A stretch of DNA of 64,000 nt, from the NCBI RefSeq assembly GCF_009659375.1, contig NZ_WJQT01000011.1, positions 31,909 through 95,908 of the forward strand. The letters are read 5' to 3'. The stretch is from Fundicoccus ignavus (GTDB lineage Bacteria > Bacillota > Bacilli > Lactobacillales > Aerococcaceae). A program made the position numbers and the translations under genes. Shown in pieces: positions 9,388-19,640 of the stretch. The notes beneath the pieces were generated by a model. That model did no database searches, was not told where the DNA came from, and was given only the letters and a program-made list of their open reading frames with translations. Positions within the stretch are counted from its first letter, which is position 1. Each line of letters opens with the position of its first letter.

Positions 9388-10693
9388 ATTGATTTGCAAT
9401 ATGTTTTTCTTGGTAAATCCCTTCATTAATGACAAACTTCGCCGAAATGAAAGACCCTTTTTTCATAGACTCTCTTTCGAAATAAGCCAAATAAGAACCC
9501 GGTGTCAGAATCCCATTAAGAGCTAGAATATCCATACCACTGGTCCCAATCACCTGGTCAGCAAGCAAGACACAATTCGTCCCCATTACAAAATACGTCT
9601 TAAATTTACCTCGTTTAAACTTATAAAGTTGCGCTTGAGTCGCCAACTGCATACGTCCAATGTAATCATGCCTCTGAGCATCAGTGGTCAAATGCCAAAC
9701 CATCGTATCTTTTTTTATGGCAGCTAGTTCCGCTTCAAGTGCGATTTTCTGCAAATTTGATAAATGAATACCATATACCATCACCGTTGAGCCTTCTTGC
9801 ATACAATATTCAATGTATTTTTGTTTATCGACTACAAAAAGTACACCATCTCCTATTAAGTCAAAGAGTTGACGCGATTCAATATCATGATTGCCATAAG
9901 AATAAACTTTATCTTGATAGCTAATGTCAACATGTCCCACTCGATTAAACCCTTCTTTGCCCACATGAATAAACACTTCTAATGCTAAAGGATCATAATT
10001 AACATAAACCTCACGGTTTTGCTGCACAAATTGTTGAGCATCTAGTTCCTTATTTGTAAAATACTGATTAAATTTTTGAATCGTCGAATCAGGTAATAAT
10101 AACGTGAACCAAATGGGTGCTGTAATTCTCCAACGTCTACTGCGGCCACTCCGATATGTTGCCTTATCAGAAAGTTCTCTTCCATCCATAATCGATGCTA
10201 ATCCCAATAAAATGAAGTACCATCCGACACGATTTAGTGTACTGTTAATTGCTGTAGGTAAGATTAGGCTCGATAAGCCAAAGCCTAAATGAATAAGTGC
10301 TCTAATTAAGACATCTACTCTATTTCCAGCATCATCTTTTACCATTAAACTAAATGAAAATAAATTAATGAGCGCCATCAAGATTTGGTAGTAACCAATT
10401 GATTTAACTAAAAAAACTGTTGTAAAATCTTGTTCGAGTAGTAACCACGATGCCACCATCAAATGAGCCGAAGCAACAAACAATTGCATCATGATTTCTG
10501 TTAATCGTCGATTACTTCTTTGCCACATCACCACTTGAACAAATTTGGCACCACCATTTATATAGAGAAATGCAACAATCACCTGCGTAAAAAAGATAAT
10601 TACCCACTCTTGAAAAACAAATAAAGACAGGCCAACAATAATCGCAATTAAGCCACGTAAAATTAAATTGAGATTCTCATAGCTCGCTCTCAT
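9386..10693 (-). CDS. HdeD-like membrane protein with C-terminal possible permuted papain-like domain
   Basis: The 435-residue protein has two parts. Residues 1-175 contain about six short hydrophobic segments in the manner of HdeD/DUF308 proteins. Residues about 235-420 form a soluble domain with VGHVDISY (His254), a middle polar stretch, and GTNCVLLAD (Cys374). An early His and a later Asn-Cys is the order in circularly permuted NlpC/P60-LRAT-type cysteine hydrolases, so I infer a membrane-anchored cysteine peptidase, amidase or acyltransferase. I do not recognise the whole protein. It is flanked by its own terminators, so it is likely monocistronic. Confidence 0.6.
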   Translation of the reverse strand: MRASYENLNLILRGLIAIIVGLSLFVFQEWVIIFFTQVIVAFLYINGGAKFVQVVMWQRSNRRLTEIMMQLFVASAHLMVASWLLLEQDFTTVFLVKSIGYYQILMALINLFSFSLMVKDDAGNRVDVLIRALIHLGFGLSSLILPTAINSTLNRVGWYFILLGLASIMDGRELSDKATYRSGRSRRWRITAPIWFTLLLPDSTIQKFNQYFTNKELDAQQFVQQNREVYVNYDPLALEVFIHVGKEGFNRVGHVDISYQDKVYSYGNHDIESRQLFDLIGDGVLFVVDKQKYIEYCMQEGSTVMVYGIHLSNLQKIALEAELAAIKKDTMVWHLTTDAQRHDYIGRMQLATQAQLYKFKRGKFKTYFVMGTNCVLLADQVIGTSGMDILALNGILTPGSYLAYFERESMKKGSFISAKFVINEGIYQEKHIANQ

Positions 10694-10811
10694 TAAAGCG
10701 CCTCCTTTAATATTTTGTTAGTGTTTTCTTCAGTATAGTTCATTTTATGTGGGTTTCAAGCAATTAAATATTATGACAAACAAAATTCACAATTTCTCCT
10801 AATTTACACAC

Positions 10812-10850
10812 AATACCCCCAAACTACTTTATCGATAGTCTGGGGGTATT
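10812..10850. terminator. Stem-loop between pepF and the HdeD-like gene
   Basis: AATACCCCCA pairs perfectly with TGGGGGTATT, with an inner ACTA/TAGT. It lies just past the pepF stop. There is no long T run, so its strength as a terminator is uncertain. Confidence 0.6.
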
Positions 10851-10863
10851 CAGAATAACTTGT

Positions 10864-12675
10864 TTATTTTTTCTGTGCTAATAGTGTTTCAAATTCATTT
10901 AGACGATTTTCAAATACATCTAACGCTGCATCAATATAATCACTTTGAGTCATATCTAAACCTGCCGTTTTCATTGTATCAATTGCGTATTGGCTACTAC
11001 CTGACTTTAAGAAACCAAGATATTTCTCTAACGCGCCCTCTTTACCAGCAAGAATCCAATTAGAAAAGGCAGTCGCCGCTGCAAATCCAGTCGCATATTG
11101 GAACACATAATAATTGTAATAGAAGTGCGGAATGCGTGTCCATTCTAGGGCAATTTCTGAATCAGAATTAACGGATGGTCCATAATATTTGGCATTCATT
11201 TCACGGTAATTATCTGATAAGAATTGCTGCGTTAATGGTTGGCCATTTGCATCTGATTCATACATAAAGTGTTCAAATTCAGCAAATTGTGTTTGACGGA
11301 ACATTGTGCCTTTCAAACCATCCAAGAAATGGTTCAAAATGTATAAACGTACATGCGGTTCTTGATAAGTTTCTAATAAATAGTTCGTCAATAAGTTTTC
11401 ATTTGTTGTTGAAGCAATTTCAGCTAAGAAAATTGAATAATCTCCGTATGCATATTCTTGATGTTTATGCGTTAAGTAACTATGCGCACTATGACCAAGT
11501 TCATGAACTAATGTATATAACCAATTGATGTTATCTTGCCAATTCATTAAAATATATGGTTTACTATCGTAAGTTCCTGAAGAGTAAGCTCCACTGCGTT
11601 TTCCTTTATTTTCAAACAAATCAATCCAACGTTCATCAAAAGCTTCTTGCATAATTGACACATAATCGTCACCCAGCGGTGCTAGAGCTTTCAATGTGAT
11701 TTCTTTTGCTTCTTCATAATTAAATTTAATCGGTGCATCACCTAACAAAGGTGTATACATGTCGTACATTTCTAAGTTATCTACCTTTAATAATTCTTTT
11801 CTTAACGCAACATAACGATGCAATAAACTTAAGCGGTTCTCTACTGTTGATAATAATGTATCATACACTGATTCAGGAATGTTATTTCTGAATAGAGCCG
11901 CTTCTCTTGCTGAGTTAAAACGGCGCACTTTAGCTTTATAATTATTCGTTTTAATTTGTGTGCTTAATACTGAAGCCATCGTGTTTTTAAATTGATCATA
12001 AACACTATAGAAGGCTTTAAATGTATCTTGTCGTACACGACGATCTGAACTTTCTAACATTTTTCCATACAAGCTGTGCGTTAGTTGAATTTGTTGACCA
12101 TTCTCGTCTTCAATTGCTGGAAAGACTAAATCAGCATTATTTAACAAACCAAACGTTTTATTAGCACCATCAAAAACTTCACTGGCTTGCGCTAATAATA
12201 GCTCTTCTTCTTGAGATAATACATGGGCGCGAAAACGTGTTTTATCTTCTAACATTTGACGATAAAAAGCTAAACTATCATTTTCTTCAATCCATTTTGA
12301 TAATGTTTCTTCCGGTATAGCTAACAATTCTGGTTCAAAGAAAGCAACAGTTTGAGCATACTGACTATATAATTGCATAGCTCTCGCATCAAGTGTTTGA
12401 TAAGTTGTATTATTCTGGTCTTGATCATTTTTCATCGATGCATACACATAGATTTTTTCTAAGGATCTTTGTGTATCGAGTAACACTTCAATTGCTCCCG
12501 TTAATTGCTCAGGGCTTTCACTTAAGCTACCTTGTACTGCAGCTAATTTTGGAAGTTTTTCTTGCAATTCAGTAAGTTCTTGTTCCCAAGCAGCATCGTC
12601 CGCAAACATTGCCGTTAAATCCCATGTGTATGCTTCTTCTACTTGGTCACGCGTTTTAATTTGTTGAGTTGTCAT
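10864..12675 (-). CDS. pepF: Oligoendopeptidase F
   Basis: The 603-residue M3 family zinc peptidase cleaves peptides of about 7-17 residues in the cytoplasm. The zinc motif is LVHELGHSAHS (HExxH), with the downstream Glu in FLAEIASTTNENLL. The N-terminus RDQVEEAYTWDLTAMF is typical of PepF. It lies downstream of coiA, a linkage seen in many Lactobacillales. Confidence 0.96.
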   Translation of the reverse strand: MTTQQIKTRDQVEEAYTWDLTAMFADDAAWEQELTELQEKLPKLAAVQGSLSESPEQLTGAIEVLLDTQRSLEKIYVYASMKNDQDQNNTTYQTLDARAMQLYSQYAQTVAFFEPELLAIPEETLSKWIEENDSLAFYRQMLEDKTRFRAHVLSQEEELLLAQASEVFDGANKTFGLLNNADLVFPAIEDENGQQIQLTHSLYGKMLESSDRRVRQDTFKAFYSVYDQFKNTMASVLSTQIKTNNYKAKVRRFNSAREAALFRNNIPESVYDTLLSTVENRLSLLHRYVALRKELLKVDNLEMYDMYTPLLGDAPIKFNYEEAKEITLKALAPLGDDYVSIMQEAFDERWIDLFENKGKRSGAYSSGTYDSKPYILMNWQDNINWLYTLVHELGHSAHSYLTHKHQEYAYGDYSIFLAEIASTTNENLLTNYLLETYQEPHVRLYILNHFLDGLKGTMFRQTQFAEFEHFMYESDANGQPLTQQFLSDNYREMNAKYYGPSVNSDSEIALEWTRIPHFYYNYYVFQYATGFAAATAFSNWILAGKEGALEKYLGFLKSGSSQYAIDTMKTAGLDMTQSDYIDAALDVFENRLNEFETLLAQKK

Positions 12676-12746
12676 TACCTAACTCCTCCTAAGATTATAT
12701 TCTTTAATAATATTACAGAAATAATCTTAACACACCTATTAAGTAT

Positions 12747-13865
12747 TTAGAAACTATTTTGCTGTGTTAATACTCGCCACTGCATATTGTTCACTTTAAA
12801 GATTAATTTTTTTTCTTTAAATTTTGTTAGTACTGCATCTGATAAATGAGGGTAAATATCTACTGAAATTAAAGGTGAGCTTGCTAGAACAATTTTCTCA
12901 CTTTCAACTAACTGTTGAATTCCTTTAGCGAAATCTTTCGTTGTAAATTGCTTCAACTCAAATTGACTTAAAAGCCAGTAAAACCATGCTAAACAAAGCC
13001 AACCCGGTGTTTTACACACAAGAAAATGCCATTTTTCCATCAACATCCAAGCTGGTAGCATTTGTAGTAAAACTCCCTCTGCATATAACAAGCGTATATC
13101 ATTTTGATAGATTGAGTTAACCATTATACTTTTTAACTGTCGGAAATAAGTTCTCTGCTTAATAGGTAATCGATAAGTTGAATAATAAACATCATTAAGA
13201 AATGAAGCTTGACTGAAGTCCCAATAATTATCCAACGTTTTATTTAGATCAAATCGTTGCTCGGCGACTTTAACATTATATACCTCGTACATTAGGGGCA
13301 TACGAAATTTTAGTACGAGTTCAGCTTGTTTAATATCTAAAGCCCACCAATGAAATCCTAGTTCCTTTGAATAATTTAGCATTGTTTTTAACCAAACTTG
13401 TTGATACCCTGTCTTAAAAACTTTATCATCGATTATCCATTGGCAATGTTTTACTAATTGCAAATAGTTCGTGTGACGTGTTTCGATTTGACTTGAATTA
13501 ACAGGTACACGTTGAAACTCCAAAACGTTCGCCACACTCTGTTGAGTTTTGCCATAATAAAAGACATCTGCTATTTGTTGAATCTGGGGTAAGTTGTATT
13601 CAGTATGAACTTCATAACCAGATAGTTCGAGATTATATTTAAGCAAACTCTTACCAGTCTGATGCTCTAAACTTTCCTTTGTTTCACGTTGAATGGTGTC
13701 ACTTTGACAACTCGTTACGTGACTGAAATACCCTTTACCCTTCCTGCTAATTTTGTGACTTAAAACTTGTTGGCAATCTGGACAATAGTAAACAGATTGG
13801 CGGCAAATTTTTTTTAAATCATTGGCATAAATGAGTTCACCTTTACTCGAATAAGCTGCATACAT
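12747..13865 (-). CDS. coiA: Competence protein CoiA
   Basis: The protein (372 residues) is CoiA, needed for recombination steps of natural transformation. It has an N-terminal zinc-ribbon-like region (YYCPDCQQVLSHK and later HVTSC) and a PD-(D/E)XK nuclease-like core (QIADVFYYG and VLEFQ) at about residues 115-140. The C-terminal part is divergent. Its start is unusual: the Shine-Dalgarno AGGAGGGG forms the 3' arm of a long hairpin lying at 13868-13909, with ATTTTT leading straight into the ATG. Read-through transcripts from mecA would hide this site. No cin-box-like sequence is evident upstream. Confidence 0.92.
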   Translation of the reverse strand: MYAAYSSKGELIYANDLKKICRQSVYYCPDCQQVLSHKISRKGKGYFSHVTSCQSDTIQRETKESLEHQTGKSLLKYNLELSGYEVHTEYNLPQIQQIADVFYYGKTQQSVANVLEFQRVPVNSSQIETRHTNYLQLVKHCQWIIDDKVFKTGYQQVWLKTMLNYSKELGFHWWALDIKQAELVLKFRMPLMYEVYNVKVAEQRFDLNKTLDNYWDFSQASFLNDVYYSTYRLPIKQRTYFRQLKSIMVNSIYQNDIRLLYAEGVLLQMLPAWMLMEKWHFLVCKTPGWLCLAWFYWLLSQFELKQFTTKDFAKGIQQLVESEKIVLASSPLISVDIYPHLSDAVLTKFKEKKLIFKVNNMQWRVLTQQNSF

Positions 13866-13867
13866 AA

Positions 13868-13909
13868 AAATCCCCTCCTATGTATAAATACACATTTAGG
13901 AGGGGATTT
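13868..13909 (-). terminator. Long hairpin: mecA terminator overlapping the coiA ribosome-binding site
   Basis: On the minus strand AAATCCCCTCCTA pairs perfectly with TAGGAGGGGATTT (13 bp), and the stem continues through GTGTAT/ATACAT. The 3' arm contains the coiA Shine-Dalgarno and is followed by T residues that run into the coiA ATG. Confidence 0.85.
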
Positions 13910-13946
13910 CTATTTTTTTACTGTTTAAATTTTAATTAAGATTTAT

Positions 13947-14672
13947 CTAGAAATTTAATCCAAAGAATTCTAAGGCGTCATCTTTTCGAATTAATGTCCC
14001 ATGTTCATCTAAAACTGCGTGAGTAGTATGATGCGTTTCACCATATTCAAGCATTGTTAAAACTTTATGATAAGCTGCTTCATCCTTAATTGTCATATCT
14101 ACTTCCGTTACAATTAAATAATAACGTTCATTCATATGATATAAACTAGCAATCAGTTTATCAGTTGGCAATTCACGCGCCATCTTAATAAAATCATCTA
14201 GACGGTTAAAGACAATCACTTCATCCTCATAAGCCATGTCTCCGTCTTGATCGGCATATTCAGGATTAAACAAATCTAAAAGTGTCATATGCTTTTCCTC
14301 TTCGTCACTTTTCTCTTGAGCAGCCGGCGAGTTCTCTTCACTAGTCGATTCTTTTTTCTTATTACGCTGTTCTTTCTTACGATCGCGGATACGTTTAGTT
14401 ATCTCATCTTCCCAGAACTCATCCATTTCATCTAGGTTGGTACGGCTAATATAAAGTTCTAAACCTTCAGAACTTGGAATAACTTGGAATGTTACCGCCT
14501 CTGACTCGTGGAAATGATGGTCAACATCAACTTCTTCTAAAATAGAATAAAAGAATTTTTCGATTCTTGACTGATCACCGATTAAATCCAGGAAATTAAT
14601 CCCGCGTTCTTCTAAATCATCTAAGCCAATCATCACCTTGATTAAGTTTTCATTTATACGTTCCATTTCCAT
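13947..14672 (-). CDS. mecA: Adaptor protein MecA
   Basis: This 241-residue adaptor delivers substrates (ComK/ComX, Spx in relatives) to the ClpC ATPase. The N-terminal substrate-binding part begins MEMERINENLIKVMIGLDDLEERGI, and the acidic Lys/Glu-rich linker at about 115-145 leads to the C-terminal ClpC-binding domain, DEVIVFNRLDDFIKMAREL onwards. Residue order and length fit the family. Its substrate Spx is encoded less than 1 kb away, and coiA follows, so a protein-quality and competence cluster is likely. Confidence 0.95.
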   Translation of the reverse strand: MEMERINENLIKVMIGLDDLEERGINFLDLIGDQSRIEKFFYSILEEVDVDHHFHESEAVTFQVIPSSEGLELYISRTNLDEMDEFWEDEITKRIRDRKKEQRNKKKESTSEENSPAAQEKSDEEEKHMTLLDLFNPEYADQDGDMAYEDEVIVFNRLDDFIKMARELPTDKLIASLYHMNERYYLIVTEVDMTIKDEAAYHKVLTMLEYGETHHTTHAVLDEHGTLIRKDDALEFFGLNF

Positions 14673-14914
14673 ATCGTCACCCCCTAATGATTCTACTTCT
14701 ATTATACAACTAATGTTTTCATAAACAAACTAATTGTCTTACTATCATAGCACTATTTCATAGACAAATTCAAGACACATTCGCCTTCACTTGGTTATTC
14801 TAATACTAATTAGAGTTTATGTAAAGAATACCTTTAGATTTTAAGATTGTTTCAATCATTGTTTTAAAATAATTTATGAATGATTGATTGACAATTTTCA
14901 ACAATCTTCTTAGA

Positions 14915-15138
14915 CATAATCTAGAATCATCGTTGCATTCACACGTAGCTCATTGTATGAATTTACCTTAGCGGTCTAAAGGGCAATCGGCGCATCTTGC
15001 TCTGATTTTGAGCGGAGCGAATTAGTCAGAGCCTAGCCGATTGAGCTGGAAAAGACAAACGACAGTGAAGGCTTTGAAAGCGACCTCCGCCTTGGTAAAG
15101 TAATACAATGAGCGCACTTCATCAATACAACACGAACC
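14915..15138 (+). repeat. R1 repeat, copy 2 (tandem pair, first)
   Basis: Left arm GCTCATTGTATGAATTTACC at about 14948 pairs with the right arm GGTAAAGTAATACAATGAGC at about 15094-15113. The inner hairpin GCTCTGA...TCAGAGC and the CAATCGGC...GCCGATTG stem are intact. The repeat is about 95% identical to the copy 274 bases downstream. The arm sequence differs from the common R1 form on both sides together. Confidence 0.9.
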
Positions 15139-15188
15139 CTAAACATTTTAATATTTTCAATTAAAGCTTTGTTCAGCAATCCCCTAAC

Positions 15189-15411
15189 CATAATCTAGAA
15201 TCATCGTTGCATTCTTACATAGCTCATTGTATGAATTTACCTTAGCGGTCTAATGGGCAATCGGCGCAGCTTGCTCTGATTTTGAGCGGAGCGAATTAGT
15301 CAGAGCCTAGCCGATTGAGCTGGAAAAGACAAACGACAGTGAAGGCTTTGAAAGCGACCTCGGCCTTGGTAAAGTAATACAATGAGCGCACTTCATCAAT
15401 ACAACATGAAC
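15189..15411 (+). repeat. R1 repeat, copy 3 (tandem pair, second)
   Basis: Nearly identical to copy 2 with a period of 274 bases. The gap from mecA to spx (14673-15495) is otherwise AT-rich without a gene, apart from the spx terminator at its right end. Confidence 0.9.
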
Positions 15412-15425
15412 CTTAAAAAGACAAA

Positions 15426-15462
15426 AGAAGCGAGATTAAGTAATATACCTAATCTCACTTCT
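15426..15462 (-). terminator. Terminator after spx
   Basis: AGAAGCGAGATTA pairs with TAATCTCACTTCT around a 11-base loop, about 34 bases past the spx stop. Confidence 0.7.
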
Positions 15463-15495
15463 GTTTAAATTCAATTTAATTGTAGCCCTTAATGA

Positions 15496-15894
15496 TTACT
15501 CATTAACTAAAGCGCGAGCTCTTTGTAATTCTCTTGCACGAACTTCACGTGGCAAGAAGCGACGGATTTCATCTTCATTAAAGCCAATTTGAAGACGTTT
15601 CTCATCAATTAAAATTGGACGGCGTAATAAGCCTGGTTGTGCTTGTACCATTTCAAAGAAGGTATTCAGCGGTAATTCACTTAACTCCACATTCAATTCA
15701 GAATATGCTTTAGAACGAGTAGACACGATATCCTCAGTTCCTTCTTCAGTCATTCTAAGAATTGATTTAATTTCAGTTAATGATAATGGATCAGTAAAAA
15801 TATTGCGCTCTACATAAGGAATGGAATGTTCTTCCAACCACGCTCGAGCTTTTCGACAAGACGTGCAGCTAGGAGTAATATACAATGTTACCAT
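15496..15894 (-). CDS. spx: Spx/MgsR family transcriptional regulator
   Basis: The 132-residue protein has the ArsC-like thioredoxin fold of Spx, with the redox switch CTSC at residues 10-13 (preceded by ITPS). It lacks arsenate reductase activity and binds the RNA polymerase alpha C-terminal domain under thiol stress. [20 protein letters not shown] is the typical C-terminal part. The gene is isolated, with 450 bases of upstream sequence, so it has its own promoter(s). MecA nearby may help control its turnover. Confidence 0.94.
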   Translation of the reverse strand: MVTLYITPSCTSCRKARAWLEEHSIPYVERNIFTDPLSLTEIKSILRMTEEGTEDIVSTRSKAYSELNVELSELPLNTFFEMVQAQPGLLRRPILIDEKRLQIGFNEDEIRRFLPREVRARELQRARALVNE

Positions 15895-17331
<1,437 letters not shown>

Positions 17332-17343
17332 TCAATCAACTTG

Positions 17344-17372
17344 ATCGCCTACTTTTTGTAGGCGATTTTTTT
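17344..17372 (+). terminator. Terminator after trpS
   Basis: ATCGCCTAC pairs with GTAGGCGAT around a 5-base loop, followed by a T run. Confidence 0.9.
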
Positions 17373-17400
17373 CATTGAGTCAATTAAACGCTTCAAAGTC

Positions 17401-17856
17401 TTAATGAAGTGTCTTCTGACATTCTGGGCATAAACCATGTACCTCTAAATTACTATGGTAGATGACATAACCCGTTTGTTCCGAAGCTGATCGTTCAATC
17501 TGATCGAGTGTCGGAAAATCAAAGTCAGCAATTCGGCCACAATTTTCACAAACAACATGGTGATGGGCGTGAGCGATAAAATCATATCTACTGGTTGTTC
17601 CTGATATTTTTAACTCTTTGATTAGCCCTTCATTCACAAAAACTTTCAAATTATTATAAACCGTCGCTAAACTTATTCCAGCTTGTTCGGGTAATAAATC
17701 ATGATAAATCTCTTCAACTGTCGGATGCTGATGACTCTCAATCATATAGTGTAAAATTGCTTTACGTTGAGGTGTAATCCGTATATTCTTTTCTTTTAAG
17801 TCTTGAATAACCTCTTCAAGCAAATGTTCATGACTGTGTAAATGATGCTTCGTCAT
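17401..17856 (-). CDS. perR: Fur family peroxide regulator PerR
   Basis: The 151-residue protein has a winged-helix DNA-binding half (ITPQRKAILHYM, ATVYNNLKVF) and a metal-binding half. It shows HAHHHVVCENCGRI and CPEC, the two CxxC pairs of the structural zinc site. The PerR regulatory site residues (His from HQHPTVEE and HAHHH, Asp in RYDF and DFDFP) are consistent with PerR and not with Fur or Zur. A near-perfect Per box lies 24 bases upstream of its start, suggesting autorepression. The promoter for the divergent exporter gene is close by. Confidence 0.88.
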   Translation of the reverse strand: MTKHHLHSHEHLLEEVIQDLKEKNIRITPQRKAILHYMIESHQHPTVEEIYHDLLPEQAGISLATVYNNLKVFVNEGLIKELKISGTTSRYDFIAHAHHHVVCENCGRIADFDFPTLDQIERSASEQTGYVIYHSNLEVHGLCPECQKTLH

Positions 17857-17879
17857 TTTTTGCCTCCTTCAACTTAGTA

Positions 17880-17894
17880 TTATAGTTATTATAA
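17880..17894 (-). promoter_or_regulatory. Per box upstream of perR
   Basis: TTATAGTTATTATAA matches the Bacillus consensus TTATAATNATTATAA at all but one defined position (G for A). It lies directly upstream of perR, as expected for autoregulation. Confidence 0.7.
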
Positions 17895-18051
17895 CAAATC
17901 CCTTATCTTTTCCAAATACTATTTTTCCTTAAATTATGCTTAAAAGTTGATTCAAATTTACACTTCCCGCTTGATATTTTTCAAAGTTGTTTTAATATAG
18001 TATATAAAGAATTTATTTCAAAACACTTTACATAATAGGAGTTAAACATAT

Positions 18052-19146
18052 ATGAAAATTGGCGCGCGGGTTCTAAAGACCGGTCTTGCCATAACACTAT
18101 CGCTTTATGCCTCACTTTTACTATTCCCAAATAGTAGCGGGGCCCTAGCCGGTATTGCGGCAAGTTTATCTACACAACCTTCAGTAAAAAAATCATTCGA
18201 AACATTCATTAGCCGTGTTGTAGCAAATACTATCGGCGGTCTAATAGCGATTTTAATGATTTATGCACTCGGCAGTTCCCCCATCGCAATTGGGGTCTCT
18301 GCAATTTTAACGATTGCGATTTTAAACGGTCTGAAATTGAGTGATGTAATTCCTTTAACGGTTGTTACATTAGTCGTAATCATGTTGACTAATGATACAA
18401 ACTATATTCTGGCTGCTTTTACGCGAGTCATTGAGACAATCATTGGTGTCACTATTTCTTTTGTCATTAACTTACTGATTCATCCACCTAAACATGATGT
18501 CCAATTTTTCAAAACATTAGAAACTGTTACGAGTGAAGTTTTATTACTAACTCGTGCCACCTTAAGAAAAAATACTGACTTTGCAATTCTTCACCGCGAC
18601 TTACAATGGGCACGTAAACAGATGAAACAATTCAATAATTTGTTTAATTTAATCAGTGAAGAATGGATTATCTCCAAAACTGAAAGAGTAGCTCGTGCAA
18701 GAAAATTAGTGATTTTCAGATATATGGGACGCACCACGCAAAGCGCCATCGATTTACTGACAACCTTACACAAATATAATCACGTTTATCACGACTTTCC
18801 AGACGAAACTCGGACGATTTTCCGTGAAAGATTAGAAACATTAATGACAGCTCACGAGCAAATTATCATGAAGTTTTACGGAAAAGTACCGCCTGAAGCT
18901 GTGAATTATATGGAAATGAATCGTGAAAATCGTGATGAATACTTAAACATGTTCTTCAATGAAGCGAAACATCAGGAAGAAACGAAAGAACACCATCAAT
19001 TTGAAGCCAATGGCGTCACCCACATCTTGGCTGCTAGTTTCTATTATGAAGAAAATTTAACAAACCTCAACCGACTTGTACGTAGTTATAAATTACATGA
19101 ACATGGCCAGGAATACGATTCTTCCCATGATGAATTGAGAGAATAA
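18052..19146 (+). CDS. Aromatic acid exporter family protein (FUSC-like)
   Basis: The 364-residue protein has about five N-terminal membrane helices (residues 8-145, with GALAGIAASLSTQPSVKKSF and RVVANTIGGLIAIL, which are family signatures) and a long soluble C-terminal half. This architecture is that of the ArAE/DUF939 family in Gram-positives; transport of aromatic acids is assumed by homology with the AaeB group and is not proven. It diverges from perR and sits close to a Per box, but that box faces perR. A terminator follows at 19158. Confidence 0.85.
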   Translation: MKIGARVLKTGLAITLSLYASLLLFPNSSGALAGIAASLSTQPSVKKSFETFISRVVANTIGGLIAILMIYALGSSPIAIGVSAILTIAILNGLKLSDVIPLTVVTLVVIMLTNDTNYILAAFTRVIETIIGVTISFVINLLIHPPKHDVQFFKTLETVTSEVLLLTRATLRKNTDFAILHRDLQWARKQMKQFNNLFNLISEEWIISKTERVARARKLVIFRYMGRTTQSAIDLLTTLHKYNHVYHDFPDETRTIFRERLETLMTAHEQIIMKFYGKVPPEAVNYMEMNRENRDEYLNMFFNEAKHQEETKEHHQFEANGVTHILAASFYYEENLTNLNRLVRSYKLHEHGQEYDSSHDELRE

Positions 19147-19157
19147 ATTAAAACTTC

Positions 19158-19191
19158 AAGATTGTCATATAATTTACGACAATCTTTTTTT
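19158..19191 (+). terminator. Terminator after the FUSC-like gene
   Basis: AGATTGTC pairs with GACAATCT followed by seven T. Confidence 0.9.
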
Positions 19192-19259
19192 GTAGGCTCT
19201 TATAATTTCAACAAATATTTCATTGAAATTTATAACCTTAATTTTTAGTCCTTATGAGA

Positions 19260-19566
19260 AAATATCGGCCGAGTCCGAAGCCTTAAAATTCCGTTTAGCA
19301 GTTTTAACTTGATTATATCGCTTCACTTTTGTTGGTTTACTTATCGTAGCTCAGCTGATTGTTTTTCTTAGCGGTACAAAGGTCAATCCATCGCTACTAA
19401 TAGAATCGTTTGCTCTGACTATCAATAAGAAAGCGAAGTAAACAAAGCCTAGCCGTTTGAGCTGGAAAAGCCCTCACAACCGTGCGACTTTGAAAGCGAC
19501 CTCGCCTTGGAGAACAATATGCTGGGCTTAGTACAAATTTTGATAAATCAACACAATACTTATAAA
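19260..19566 (+). repeat. R1 repeat, copy 4
   Basis: The 5' hairpin CGGCCGAGTCCGA is at about 19266. The outer stem runs TTGTTGGTTTA (about 19330) with TAAATCAACA (about 19543). The left arm GCTCAGCTGATTGTTTTTC at about 19349 pairs with GAGAACAATATGCTGGGC at about 19510. The central hairpin is degenerate. Nothing else is seen in this gap between convergent genes. Confidence 0.85.
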
Positions 19567-19584
19567 ACCTTATAATATAAACAA

Positions 19585-19623
19585 AACACCGCCATCAAGC
19601 TATCTGAAGCTGTTGGCGGTGTT
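19585..19623. terminator. Terminator after the L,D-transpeptidase gene
   Basis: AACACCGCCA pairs with TGGCGGTGTT, with an inner AGCT/AGCT. It lies 18 bases past the stop. Confidence 0.8.
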
Positions 19624-19640
19624 CTTTAATTCTTATCCAT

